From an uncultured Bacteroidota bacterium (lineage in GTDB: Bacteria > Bacteroidota > Bacteroidia > Bacteroidales > P3), in NCBI GenBank assembly GCA_902790215.1, contig CADAQX010000026.1:1-51899 (forward strand): DNA of 51,899 nt, given 5' to 3'. A model generated the notes under the pieces. That model saw nothing but the letters and a program-made list of their open reading frames with translations, was not told where the DNA came from and did not search any database. Positions 27,551 to 36,138 of the stretch are shown piece after piece. The position numbers and the translations under genes are program-made. How positions within the stretch are numbered: position 1 is the stretch's first letter; every line of letters begins with the position of its first letter.

Positions 27551-28598
27551 CTGTTACAAGTCCTGCGATGTCGCCGCCGCAGTTGTCCTGCCGGGCTCCG
27601 GTAACACTGCTCAGGCAGTTGCTCTTCCGGTTCAGGCGCAAGTATCCCAGCAAAGCAAAGATGATGGCCTCTTTATAGTCGATGATATCATCCGACGGGA
27701 TGGTGATTTTGCAGCCGGGAATCTGCGATTGTAGCCGTGCGATGAGGAACTTGTTCTTGGCACCGCCTCCTGTTACCAGCATAGTGTTGATACTATGACC
27801 TTTAGTGGCCCACGCTATCTGCCGTGCTATATGTTCAACCGTGGTGCGCAGCAGGTCTTTTGGCTCGGCTTTCTCCGCATTCAGCAGGGGCAGGAAATCA
27901 GAGACAAACCACTCTTTTCCAAGTGATTTAGGGAGAGGCATGCGGTAATAGTCCAGTGCGTCCATTTGGGACAGCAGATGGTTGTTGATAGTGCCGCTCC
28001 GTGCTATGAGTCCGTTCTGGTCGTAGGGCTTGCCGGTGCGTTGTGCCAACAAGTTCATGGCCATGTTGCAGGGGCAGATGTCAAAAGCTACACGACTTTT
28101 GTCTGGAGTTTCATAGGATATGTTGCAGAATCCGCCCAGATTCAGGCAGGCATCGTACTCGCCGAAGAGAATCTGGTCGCCTATCGGCACCAAAGGGGCT
28201 CCCTGTCCGCCCATTGCCACGTCGAGGTTGCGGAAGTTGAAGACCACGGGGAGTCCGGTCTCTGCCGCTATTGCATCCCCGTCGCCTATCTGTGTGGTCA
28301 GCCTCAGTTTCGGCTGGTGGAAAATGGTGTGTCCGTGTGAGGCCACAGCATCGCATGGGCCGGGATGCTCGAGGCGGAAACGGTTCACCATCTGCCCCAG
28401 ATAGTGCCCCAGCCGTACATCGACCAGTGCGTACTCGTAGGCCGAGGCTTTCTCGAGCGAGGAGAGCACCTTGACCCAGTCGGCGCTGTAGGGGTAGGTT
28501 TCGGCGGCCAACAATTTGAAGCCGTTTTCGTTTATCTCGCAATAGGCAACGTCTAATCCATCAAGGGAGGTGCCCGACATGAGTCCTATTATGTACAT
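27540..28598 (-). CDS. anmK: Anhydro-N-acetylmuramic acid kinase AnmK
   Basis: This 352-residue cytoplasmic enzyme converts 1,6-anhydroMurNAc and ATP to MurNAc-6-phosphate in peptidoglycan recycling. The signature MYIIGLMSGTSLDGLDVAYC starts the protein. Further family motifs are ASHGHTIFHQP, GDGDAIAAETGLPVVFNFR, and MLVTGGGAKNKFLI near the C-terminus. Length is normal. It overlaps the 3' end of hemW by 11 bp. Confidence 0.95.
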   Translation of the reverse strand: MYIIGLMSGTSLDGLDVAYCEINENGFKLLAAETYPYSADWVKVLSSLEKASAYEYALVDVRLGHYLGQMVNRFRLEHPGPCDAVASHGHTIFHQPKLRLTTQIGDGDAIAAETGLPVVFNFRNLDVAMGGQGAPLVPIGDQILFGEYDACLNLGGFCNISYETPDKSRVAFDICPCNMAMNLLAQRTGKPYDQNGLIARSGTINNHLLSQMDALDYYRMPLPKSLGKEWFVSDFLPLLNAEKAEPKDLLRTTVEHIARQIAWATKGHSINTMLVTGGGAKNKFLIARLQSQIPGCKITIPSDDIIDYKEAIIFALLGYLRLNRKSNCLSSVTGARQDNCGGDIAGLVTVNR

Positions 28599-28635
28599 GA
28601 GCTTATGTGATTAAGGATTATGAATAGGGGGGTGT

Positions 28636-29568
28636 TTATCTATCTTGTTCTATGGTATTTAGTGCTGCTTTCAGGTCGGTGATGAAGTCCTCGTTGAAGA
28701 GCTTTATTCCCGGCAAGTAGAGGTGATTGCTGTTGCAGAAATGCACGCGGTCGTCCATGGGCAGGATTTTGTAGCGGTAGGGTCCAAGCGCACGCATCTG
28801 CGCCTCGAACCAGTCGTGGTTTTTGAAGGAGGAGCGCAGTTGCTCGGCGTCCTGCACCTCTACCAGCATATAGGGTATGCCCCTTTCCTTGAGCATGGAG
28901 AGGCAGTCCTTCAGCGCAGCCATCTGCTCGGGTTGGATAGTCAGGTCTTTGCGTGGATAGCGCTTCACCTCAAAGGACTTTTTCCGAATCTCTACATATC
29001 CGCCCGGGATGTAGGCGGCATCGTCCATTATGCTGTCTTCGGTGAAGTGTTCCAGCCGGTGGCATATCTTCTGATTGTATATGGCATAGAGCCAGGTGTT
29101 TATTGCTTTCATGTTGCCGGACTTCCAGGCCATCCGTGTGGCCTCGCAAGTGAGTGGCATGTTGATCAGCAGGTCTACGGCACTCTCTATCCCGTCCTGA
29201 TCCATGATGTCGGGATGCACCTCGAAGACTACGTAGCGGGGTGAAAGACTGTCTAAATAGGCATTCAGCAGAACGCGGGTTTGGACAGGTGTCTGGTTTG
29301 ACGAGCCCAGGTTGAAGCAGCTGATGCCATGCGAGCGGTAGAAACGGGTGTCGAAGGTGCGGTAGCAGTGCGACGAGCCGAGAAAGAGAACATCCACATC
29401 GTGGTAGTTGGCGATGTCCTTGATGCGGGTGTTGAGGAATCCGCGAGAGGCCATTTCCGTGCGTGCCGTGCGCACCCATCCCATATCGCCCAGCAGCCAC
29501 ATCAGCAGCACGTAGGGTACGGCGGCTGTAAGCAGGAAGAGCACGGAGAGTTTGATGAATCGTTTCAT
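28636..29568 (-). CDS. Membrane-anchored SGNH-like protein partnered with an MBOAT acyltransferase
   Basis: This 310-residue protein has an N-terminal membrane anchor (FIKLSVLFLLTAAVPYVLLMWLLG). The motif DVLFLGSSHCYRTFD carries a serine in an SGNH-like first block, and VHFCNSNHLYLPGIKLFNEDF near the end has a late NHL motif like the SGNH block V histidine. It lies 6 bp downstream of the MBOAT gene, the usual pairing in extracytoplasmic O-acetylation systems of the AlgI/AlgX or DltB/DltD kind. It probably helps transfer acetyl groups to a cell-surface glycan. The substrate is unknown. Confidence 0.75.
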   Translation of the reverse strand: MKRFIKLSVLFLLTAAVPYVLLMWLLGDMGWVRTARTEMASRGFLNTRIKDIANYHDVDVLFLGSSHCYRTFDTRFYRSHGISCFNLGSSNQTPVQTRVLLNAYLDSLSPRYVVFEVHPDIMDQDGIESAVDLLINMPLTCEATRMAWKSGNMKAINTWLYAIYNQKICHRLEHFTEDSIMDDAAYIPGGYVEIRKKSFEVKRYPRKDLTIQPEQMAALKDCLSMLKERGIPYMLVEVQDAEQLRSSFKNHDWFEAQMRALGPYRYKILPMDDRVHFCNSNHLYLPGIKLFNEDFITDLKAALNTIEQDR

Positions 29569-29574
29569 GGGCTT

Positions 29575-31017
29575 TCAGAATTGGAAATAGATAAAGGGCA
29601 TCTCGTTGGTAACCATGTATGCACCAATCATGAACAGCAGAGCAGTGTAGCCTGCCCAGCGCATCCAGCGGTGCCTGGGCTGGCGGAAGAACTCGTGCGG
29701 GCAGTCCCTGTTCACCCACTCGACTACGGTCATCACGGCCACGGCCACAGAGATAATCCAGGCATCCTTTGAAGAGGTCAGGGTGGGTGCTCCGTCGAAG
29801 AGCGTTGAGAACATGTGCACACAGTACTGCCAGGCCTCGGCAATGCTGTCGGCGCGGAACAATATCCACCCCATGACGGCGAGGAAGAAGGTGAGCAGCA
29901 TCTGTCCCAGCTCGCGCCATGATGGCAGGCTGCGCCCGGCGGACACGACATCGCGGTATTTCCGGTTTTTCCCTAAAAGGATAAGCGGCAGGAAGAGCAA
30001 TGCATGGTAGGCACCCCAGGCCACATATGTCCAGTTGGCGCCATGCCACAGTCCGCTTACCAAGAAGATTACCAGCGTGTTCAGCACAATGCGCCCCTTG
30101 GGCACGCGGCTGCCGCCCATGGGGATGTAGATGTAGTCGCGGAACCAGGTGGTCAGGGATATGTGCCAGCGACGCCAGAACTCGGCTATGTCGCGGCTGA
30201 AATACGGCACATTGAAATTGCGCCGCAAGCTGATTCCAAAGAGTTTGGCACAGCCAATGGCAATGTCGCTGTAGCCGGAGAAATCACCATAAATCTGGAT
30301 GGTAAACAGCACGGCGGCCAGCAGGAGCGAGGCTCCGTTGAACCAGTCGGGATGCTCGAAGATATTGTCGACATAAACGGCACAGCTGTCTGCCACCACC
30401 ATCTTTTTGAAAAACCCCCACAGCATCTGCCTCATGCCGTCGACGGCTGTGCGGTAGTCAAACCGACGAGCCTGCTCAAATTGAGGCAGCAGGCTTGTGG
30501 CGCGCTCGATGGGGCCGGCCACCAACTGGGGGAAGAAACTGACGTAGGCAAAGAACGCCAGCAGGTCATGTGTGGGTTTTATTGTGCCGCGGTACACGTC
30601 GATGCTGTAGCTCAGGGCCTGGAAGGTGTAGAACGAGATGCCCACAGGCAGTACCAAGTGTAGCAGCAGATGGTCGGCATGTCCGCCCAGGAATGCATCG
30701 GCAAACGACTGGGCAAAGAAGTCATAGTATTTGAACACCCCCAGAATAAGGAGATTGATAATGATGTTTCCCCAAAGAAATAGTTTGCGGGAGGTGGCTG
30801 AGTTGCTGCCGGTGGAGGCAATCTGACGTCCTGAAATGTAGCTGCACAGGGTGGTGAAGGCAATAAGAAGCAGAAAACGCCAGTCCCACCATCCGTAAAA
30901 GAGGTACGAAGCCGCAACCACAAAAGCGTTCTGCCACCGCAGATGCTTGTGCAACAGCCAATAGACGGAAAAGACTATTGGCAGGAATATCAGGAATTCT
31001 ATCGAATTAAACAGCAT
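29575..31017 (-). CDS. MBOAT family O-acyltransferase (AlgI-like)
   Basis: This 480-residue polytopic membrane protein begins MLFNSIEFLIFLPIVFSVYW, the classic start of Bacteroidota AlgI-like MBOATs; I chose this ATG over one 17 codons upstream for that reason. Motifs include YSIDVYRG, FFPQLVAGPIERA, EFWRRWHISLTTWFRDYIYI and the catalytic histidine in SGLWHGANWTYVAWG. It moves acyl groups, probably acetyl, across the membrane for glycan modification, with the SGNH-like protein just downstream. Confidence 0.92.
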   Translation of the reverse strand: MLFNSIEFLIFLPIVFSVYWLLHKHLRWQNAFVVAASYLFYGWWDWRFLLLIAFTTLCSYISGRQIASTGSNSATSRKLFLWGNIIINLLILGVFKYYDFFAQSFADAFLGGHADHLLLHLVLPVGISFYTFQALSYSIDVYRGTIKPTHDLLAFFAYVSFFPQLVAGPIERATSLLPQFEQARRFDYRTAVDGMRQMLWGFFKKMVVADSCAVYVDNIFEHPDWFNGASLLLAAVLFTIQIYGDFSGYSDIAIGCAKLFGISLRRNFNVPYFSRDIAEFWRRWHISLTTWFRDYIYIPMGGSRVPKGRIVLNTLVIFLVSGLWHGANWTYVAWGAYHALLFLPLILLGKNRKYRDVVSAGRSLPSWRELGQMLLTFFLAVMGWILFRADSIAEAWQYCVHMFSTLFDGAPTLTSSKDAWIISVAVAVMTVVEWVNRDCPHEFFRQPRHRWMRWAGYTALLFMIGAYMVTNEMPFIYFQF

Positions 31018-31153
31018 AAAACGGTTGCAAAAGTACAAAAAAAAGTTGGAATAACACCTTTTGGGCATGCAATCACTGGTCTTTGAGGAGGTGTTTTGCG
31101 TCCGTTTTTAGAATGCTGTATACATAAAATCATAGATTTTGTGTATTTTTCTT

Positions 31154-31184
31154 ATTGCCATTTGAAAAAAAATTGCTATCTTTG
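31154..31184 (+). promoter_or_regulatory. Promoter of the ridA-acd-etfBA run
   Basis: ATTG (31154-31157) and TATCTTTG (31177-31184) are separated by 19 bp, matching the Bacteroidota -33/-7 pattern. The ridA start is 66 bp downstream. Confidence 0.6.
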
Positions 31185-31250
31185 CAAATCGAATTTGGTG
31201 TGTTCTTGCACCTCTTAGAGTGTTAAAATAAGTAAAATCAACATAGTACT

Positions 31251-31625
31251 ATGAAGAAGATTATCAACACCCCCAAGGCTCCGGCAGCTATCGGGCCTTA
31301 CAGCCAGGCCGTGTTGGCCGGCAACACGCTTTACATTTCGGGACAAATTCCCATCAATCCCGCCACCAAAGAGGTGCCCGAAGGCATCACAGCCCAGACC
31401 GAGCAGGTGATGCAGAACATCAAGGCCATCCTCGACGAGGCCGGTTTCACTTTCCAGGATGTGGTGAAATCCACCTGTCTGCTGGCCGACATGGAGTATT
31501 TCAAACCCATGAACGAGGTCTACGCCAAGTATTACAGCACTGATTGTCCCGCTCGTGCCGCCTTCGCCGTGAAGGGTCTGCCTATGGGCGTGCTGGTGGA
31601 AATAGAGACTATCGCTGTCAAATAA
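31251..31625 (+). CDS. ridA: RidA family enamine/imine deaminase
   Basis: This 124-residue protein contains the RidA signature from IGPYSQAVLAGNTLYISGQI through DVVKSTCLLADMEYFKPMNEVY to CPARAAFAVKGLPMGVLVEIE. The conserved arginine of PARAAF is present. RidA hydrolyses reactive 2-aminoacrylate and related enamines formed by PLP enzymes. It is the first gene of the run with the acyl-CoA dehydrogenase and ETF, 28 bp before it. Confidence 0.93.
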   Translation: MKKIINTPKAPAAIGPYSQAVLAGNTLYISGQIPINPATKEVPEGITAQTEQVMQNIKAILDEAGFTFQDVVKSTCLLADMEYFKPMNEVYAKYYSTDCPARAAFAVKGLPMGVLVEIETIAVK

Positions 31626-31653
31626 TTGTTAAACGAAATAGACACAAATCAAT

Positions 31654-32793
31654 ATGGATTTCAGTTTCACTAAACAAGAACAACTCTTCCTGCAGATGAT
31701 TCGCGAATTTGCAGAGAAAGAGGTAAAGCCATTGGCTGCCGAAGTCGATGAAGAGGAGCGTTTCCCCATGGAGACGGTAGAAAAGATGGCCAAAATCGGC
31801 CTTATGGGCATCCCCATTCCTACACAGTATGGCGGTGCCGGTGGCACGAATATCATGTATGGCATGGCCGTCGAGGAACTTTCTCGCGTGTGCGCCACCA
31901 CGGGCGTTATCCTTTCCGCCCACACCAGCCTCTGCTGCGCCCCCATCTTGGAGGCCGGTACTGAGGAGCAGAAGATGAAATACCTGCCCAAGCTGGCTTC
32001 CGGCGAATGGATTGGAGCCTTCGGCCTGACTGAGCCCAATGCCGGTACCGATGCTGCAGGTCAGCAGACCACCGCTGTGCTGGAAGGCGATGAGTGGGTG
32101 CTCAATGGCAGCAAGATTTTCATCACCAATGGCAGCTATGCCAACGTGTTCATCATTATTGCCATGACCGACAAGAGCCTTGGTACCAAGGGTATCAGTG
32201 CCTTTATCGTCGAGAAGACCGACCCCGGTTTCAGCATCGGCAAGAAAGAAAAGAAGATGGGTATCCGCGGAAGCGCTACCACCGAGCTTATCTTCGAGGA
32301 CTGCCGCATACCCAAGGATCGTCAGTTGGGTCAGCTGGGCAAAGGCTTCGGCCTGGCCATGAAGACCCTCGACGGCGGCCGTATCGGTATCGCCTGCCAG
32401 GCTCTCGGCATTGCCCAGGGTGCTATGGACGAAACCGTTCGTTACACCAAAGAGCGTAAGCAGTTTGGCCGCAGCATCAGCCAGTTCCAGAACACCCAGT
32501 TCCAGATGGCCGACCTCGAGACCAAGGTGCAGGCTGCCCGTCTGCTCTGCCGTTCGGCTCACTACAAGAAAGATAACGGCCTGCCTTATTCCGCCGATGC
32601 CGCTATGGCCAAGCTCTTTGCTGCCGAAACGGCTATGGAGGTGACCACCAAGGCTGTCCAGTTCCACGGCGGCTATGGATACACACGCGAGTACCCCGTC
32701 GAGCGCATGATGCGCGATGCCAAGATTACCGAAATCTATGAGGGCACCAGCGAAGTCCAGCGCATGGTAATTGCCGGTAAATTGTTTAAATAA
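31654..32793 (+). CDS. Acyl-CoA dehydrogenase, short-chain (butyryl-CoA type)
   Basis: This 379-residue flavoprotein shows WIGAFGLTEPNAGTDA (FAD/substrate loop), FITNGSYANVFIIIAMTD, the C-terminal QFHGGYGYTREYPVERMMRDA, and the catalytic glutamate E363 in IYEGTSEVQRMVI. Length and motifs fit short-chain enzymes such as butyryl-CoA dehydrogenase. With ETF genes downstream it probably interconverts crotonyl-CoA and butyryl-CoA or a similar short acyl-CoA, passing electrons to ETF. Exact substrate specificity cannot be read from the sequence. Confidence 0.93.
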   Translation: MDFSFTKQEQLFLQMIREFAEKEVKPLAAEVDEEERFPMETVEKMAKIGLMGIPIPTQYGGAGGTNIMYGMAVEELSRVCATTGVILSAHTSLCCAPILEAGTEEQKMKYLPKLASGEWIGAFGLTEPNAGTDAAGQQTTAVLEGDEWVLNGSKIFITNGSYANVFIIIAMTDKSLGTKGISAFIVEKTDPGFSIGKKEKKMGIRGSATTELIFEDCRIPKDRQLGQLGKGFGLAMKTLDGGRIGIACQALGIAQGAMDETVRYTKERKQFGRSISQFQNTQFQMADLETKVQAARLLCRSAHYKKDNGLPYSADAAMAKLFAAETAMEVTTKAVQFHGGYGYTREYPVERMMRDAKITEIYEGTSEVQRMVIAGKLFK

Positions 32794-32796
32794 TAA

Positions 32797-32868
32797 TCAG
32801 AATATTCGGAGTATTCAGAGTATTCTGAATTCTCAGAATAGTCAGAATAATTAGAGTAATCAGAAGAA
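32797..32868. repeat. 9-bp tandem repeat between acyl-CoA dehydrogenase and etfB
   Basis: Eight imperfect 9-bp units with consensus tcagaatat/tcagagtaa fill the whole gap, ending one base before the etfB ATG. It forms an AT-rich spacer in the ribosome-binding region of etfB, so unit-number changes could alter translation. Confidence 0.8.
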
Positions 32869-32869
32869 T

Positions 32870-33655
32870 ATGAATATAGTAGTTTGCATAAAACAAGTGC
32901 CGGACACTACCGAGGTGAAAATCAACCCCCAGACCGGTACATTAATCCGCGAAGGCGTGCCCAGCATCATGAACCCCGACGACAAGGGTGGCTTGGAGTT
33001 TGCCCTTCAGCTGAAAGATAAATACGGTGCACACGTCACTGTTATCACCATGGGTCTGCCCCAGGCCGAAGCCATCCTGCGCGAGGCTTTAGCCATGGGC
33101 GTTGACCGTGCCATCCTGCTCACCGACCGCAAACTGGGTGGTGCCGATACCCTGGCTACTTCCAGTGCCATTGCCGGTGCTCTGCGCACGATGGACTTTG
33201 ACCTGATTATCACTGGTCGTCAGGCTATCGACGGCGACACCGCTCAGGTGGGTCCTCAGATTGCCGAACATCTCGACCTGCCGCAGGTCTCCTACATGGA
33301 AGACCTCCAGTACGACGAGGCTACCAAGACTTTCACTGTCCGCAAGCAGATGGAAGACGGCTATCAGATTCTCCAGATGCAGGCTCCTTGTGTCGTGACC
33401 GCTTTGGCAAGTGCTGTGCAGCCCCGCTACATGACTGTTAGCGGCATCGTGAATGCCTTCGACAAGGAAGTCGAGGTATGGGGTGCCGACCGCATCAATG
33501 TCCCCGAGGACCGTATTGGTAAAGCCGGTTCGCCCACGAGCGTGTTCAAGTCGTTCCCCAAGCAGCTGAAGCCTGCCGGCCAGACCTTCGAGGTTACACC
33601 CGAAGAGGCTGTGGAGCTCATCGTTAATAAACTGAAAGAAAAACATATTATCTAA
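32870..33655 (+). CDS. etfB: Electron transfer flavoprotein beta subunit
   Basis: This 261-residue protein begins MNIVVCIKQVPDTTEVKINP, with DKGGLEFALQLKDKYGAHVT and the nucleotide-binding segment IDGDTAQVGPQIAEHLDLP. It forms a heterodimer with EtfA and takes electrons from the acyl-CoA dehydrogenase. The order acd-etfB-etfA is typical of clostridial-type Bcd/Etf clusters, where the ETF may bifurcate electrons from NADH to crotonyl-CoA and ferredoxin. Whether this one bifurcates is only inferred from context. Confidence 0.94.
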   Translation: MNIVVCIKQVPDTTEVKINPQTGTLIREGVPSIMNPDDKGGLEFALQLKDKYGAHVTVITMGLPQAEAILREALAMGVDRAILLTDRKLGGADTLATSSAIAGALRTMDFDLIITGRQAIDGDTAQVGPQIAEHLDLPQVSYMEDLQYDEATKTFTVRKQMEDGYQILQMQAPCVVTALASAVQPRYMTVSGIVNAFDKEVEVWGADRINVPEDRIGKAGSPTSVFKSFPKQLKPAGQTFEVTPEEAVELIVNKLKEKHII

Positions 33656-33660
33656 TAGCC

Positions 33661-34643
33661 ATGAATTTACAAGATTATAAAGACGTATACGTATTTGCCG
33701 AACAGCGTGACGGCGTCATCCAGAATGTAGCTCGGCCGATGCCAACAACGAGAAGGTTGTTGCCATCCTCTTAGGAAAAGACATCAAGGGGAAAGCCCAG
33801 GAACTTATTGCCTCCGGTGCTGACAAAGTGTTGGTTGTTGACCACGACCTGCTGGCCACCTATCTCACCGAGCCCTATACCCAGGCCATTACCCAGATTA
33901 TCAAAGAGCAGAAGCCCAGCATCCTGCTCATTGGTGCCACCACCATCGGCCGTGACCTCGGCCCCCGTGTCTCCGCACGCAATGTCACCGGTCTTACCGC
34001 AGATGCCACCAAGCTGGAGATTAGCGACGACGAGGCTCACGAGTTCCGTATGACCCGTCCGGCTTTCGGTGGTAACCTGATGGCTACCATTCTCTGCAAA
34101 CAGCACCGTCCGCAGATGTCTACTGTCCGCCCCGGTGTCATGCAGAAGATGCCTGCCGATCCCAGCCGCAAGGGTGAGATTGTGGACTATAAAGTCCAAT
34201 TCGACGAGCAGAAAATCAACCGTGTGAGGATTATCAAGACCGTCAAGGAAGAGAAGGTTATCACCGACATCAGCCAGGCCAAAATCCTGGTCAGCGGTGG
34301 CCGCGGTGTGGGTACCAAGGACGGCTTCTCCAAGCTTGAGGCCCTTGCCAAGGAGCTGAAAGGCGAAGTGTCCAGCAGCCGTGCTATGGTTGATGCCGGT
34401 GTCATGGATCAGAGCCGTCAGGTGGGACAGACAGGTAAGACCGTGCGTCCCAACCTCTATCTTGCCTGCGGTATCAGCGGTGCCATTCAGCACCTTGCCG
34501 GTATGGAAGAGAGCGAGCTGATCATTGCCATCAACAAGGACAAGTTTGCCCCCATCTTCAGCGTTGCCGACCTCGGCATTGTGGGTGACCTCCACAAGAT
34601 TGTCCCCATGCTTACCGAGCGCCTCAAATCGAGGCAGAAGTAA
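33661..34643 (+). pseudogene. etfA: Electron transfer flavoprotein alpha subunit, frameshifted near 5' end
   Basis: The ATG at 33661, 5 bp after etfB, starts a normal EtfA N-terminus (NLQDYKDVYVFAEQRDGVIQ). After NVA (~33732) the frame changes and meets a TAG at 33772. The other frame continues as ADANNEKVVAILLGKD and runs intact to 34643, with the FAD-binding text GQTGKTVRPNLYLACGISG. About ten residues expected in the family between these parts are missing. The shift fits a net loss of 3n+1 bases, such as 28 or 31. An in-frame ATG at 33828 could give only an N-terminally truncated protein. It is either a recent deletion mutant or an assembly error, since the rest shows no decay. Confidence 0.88.
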
Positions 34644-34769
34644 CATCACTTCATAAACAATTAGAGACATCCCAAGCCGGATGTCTCTTTTTTTTGAAAT
34701 TATACCATTTGGCATTATGCTAAAAGGTATAATTGTTATATGCTCATAATTAATGATATATAGTGGTGT
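34604..34769 (+). repeat. Direct repeat, left copy (etfA 3' end, terminator and palindrome)
   Basis: It starts in the last 13 codons of etfA (PMLTERLK...QK) and continues through the terminator hairpin and an AT-rich palindrome to tatatagtggtgt. It matches 36138-36302 with a few differences. Between the two copies lies the ATPase gene. Confidence 0.88.
34663..34695 (+). terminator. Terminator after etfA
   Basis: The 10-bp stem agagacatcc/ggatgtctct, with loop caagcc, is followed by a run of eight T. It ends the ridA-acd-etfBA transcript. Confidence 0.85.
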
Positions 34770-34805
34770 AAGAAAATTTATTATGTTTAATTGAAAAAAA
34801 AAAGG

Positions 34806-34813
34806 TATCTTTG
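34806..34813 (+). promoter_or_regulatory. Putative -7 box of the ATPase gene
   Basis: TATCTTTG fits TAnnTTTG and lies 20 bp before the ATG at 34834. No convincing -33 TTTG is present at the normal distance. Confidence 0.5.
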
Positions 34814-34833
34814 CAAAACAAATACAAAAAGGT

Positions 34834-35949
34834 ATGAATCCATTTAGTTACGGTACCATAGTCCGTGGAGACTCATTTTTCGACAGAAAGGAAGAGACGA
34901 AACTACTCATCGATACATTATCTGGCGGTAACAACGTAGTATTGTTTGCACCCCGTCGTTATGGGAAGACCTCTCTTGTCTTTCGGGTGATGGAACATTT
35001 AGAGGAACGGGGAATACCCTGTCTTTACATTGATTTGATGTCAGCTTTCTCTCTTGAACGTTTTGCAGAGTTGATTGTTGAGGCAGCAAGGAAAAAACAG
35101 AGCAAGCTTGAGGTTTTTGCTCAAGAATTGTCAGAGTGGGTAAAAAAAATACGCCCAACCATAGAATTTGGTCTTGATGGGTCACCAAAGTTTTCCATCG
35201 ATTTTTCCGAGCAGCACATTTCTCATTCTACGCTCACCCAGGTTTTCGAAATTCCACAACAACTCGCCAAGCAGTATGGACAAGTGGTTGTAGTATTTGA
35301 CGAGTTTCAAGAAATATCAAGATTCAACAATGATGGGGTAGAGGCTTTATTGCGTTCTGTCATACAGCAGCAACAAGGGGTCAGCTACCTTTTTCTCGGC
35401 AGCAAGACTCACATGATGTCGCAAATGTTTGAGAACAAGAAACGTCCTTTTTTCAATTCGGGAATTCATGTGCAGATTGGGGCGTTGCCAGAAGATGAAA
35501 CCATTGAGTTTCTGCAGAAGCAATTTGCTACAAATAACATCACTATTGGAGATGATGAGGCAAGGTATTTAATACAATGTGCAGCAAACATACCTTATTA
35601 TATCCAGCTTTTGGCCTCCTTTATCTGGCAACGCAAGGTGATGAATGGTGGTGAGATTGTCGTTGGCGACATCAATGATAGCGTACAGGATATCATTGTC
35701 TTAAAAGGTGATTTTTATCACGAACAGTTTAATCGGTATTCGATAGGACAAAAACAGCTATTACGTGCATTGTCTCGTGACGGGAGTCATATCTTCTCCG
35801 TTGATTACATACGTAGAAACAAACTAAATACATCTTCCACCGTTCAAAAAAACATCAAAATCTTATTAGAGGATGGAATAGCAGACAAAACAGGTGGTAC
35901 TTATTTCATCAGCGACCCATTTTTCCGCATATATTTGCAGGGAATATGA
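34834..35949 (+). CDS. AAA+ ATPase of the archaeal-type ATPase_2 family
   Basis: This 371-residue protein opens MNPFSYGTIVRGDSFFDRKE. It has Walker A APRRYGKTS (residues 39-47), Walker B VVVVFDEFQE (151-160), and a sensor-like segment FLGSKTHMMSQMF. A C-terminal winged-helix-like part follows (SVDYIRRNKLNTSSTVQKNI). This STAND/AAA family is amplified in Bacteroidota and archaea; cellular roles are mostly unknown. The gene is clearly more AT-rich than its neighbours, has its own promoter and lies between ~165-bp direct repeats, all signs of later acquisition. No partner gene accompanies it. Confidence 0.88.
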   Translation: MNPFSYGTIVRGDSFFDRKEETKLLIDTLSGGNNVVLFAPRRYGKTSLVFRVMEHLEERGIPCLYIDLMSAFSLERFAELIVEAARKKQSKLEVFAQELSEWVKKIRPTIEFGLDGSPKFSIDFSEQHISHSTLTQVFEIPQQLAKQYGQVVVVFDEFQEISRFNNDGVEALLRSVIQQQQGVSYLFLGSKTHMMSQMFENKKRPFFNSGIHVQIGALPEDETIEFLQKQFATNNITIGDDEARYLIQCAANIPYYIQLLASFIWQRKVMNGGEIVVGDINDSVQDIIVLKGDFYHEQFNRYSIGQKQLLRALSRDGSHIFSVDYIRRNKLNTSSTVQKNIKILLEDGIADKTGGTYFISDPFFRIYLQGI

Positions 35950-35972
35950 GAAAAACAAATATATGTACCGCG

Positions 35973-36000
35973 TTGTGGTACACCAATAGGTGTATCTTTG
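35973..36000 (+). promoter_or_regulatory. Orphan promoter-like sequence
   Basis: TTG (35973-35975) and TATCTTTG (35993-36000) with 17 bp between resemble a Bacteroidota promoter. The next frame downstream stops almost at once. The only coding trace before the next terminator is the etfA fragment, so this may be the promoter of a deleted gene or of a short RNA. Confidence 0.4.
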
Positions 36001-36138
36001 CATTTTGAAAATAACTAATAAACGGAGACAAGATTAGATAAAGATGGTCTGAAAGATTATTGAGATAGTGTTATTGTAAATGAAGAAATAGACTAGACAT
36101 AATAAAAAAAGATACGCACATCAGGCGGCTCTTACCGC

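Noticed and set aside
33828-34643. A naturally short EtfA starting at 33828
   Set aside because: Conserved EtfA sequence continues upstream in the same frame to ~33732 and in another frame to 33661, so a frameshift is the better reading.
34834-35949. Transposase or IS element between the direct repeats
   Set aside because: The protein has Walker A and B motifs of the ATPase_2 family and no DDE or HUH catalytic motif. There are no terminal inverted repeats.
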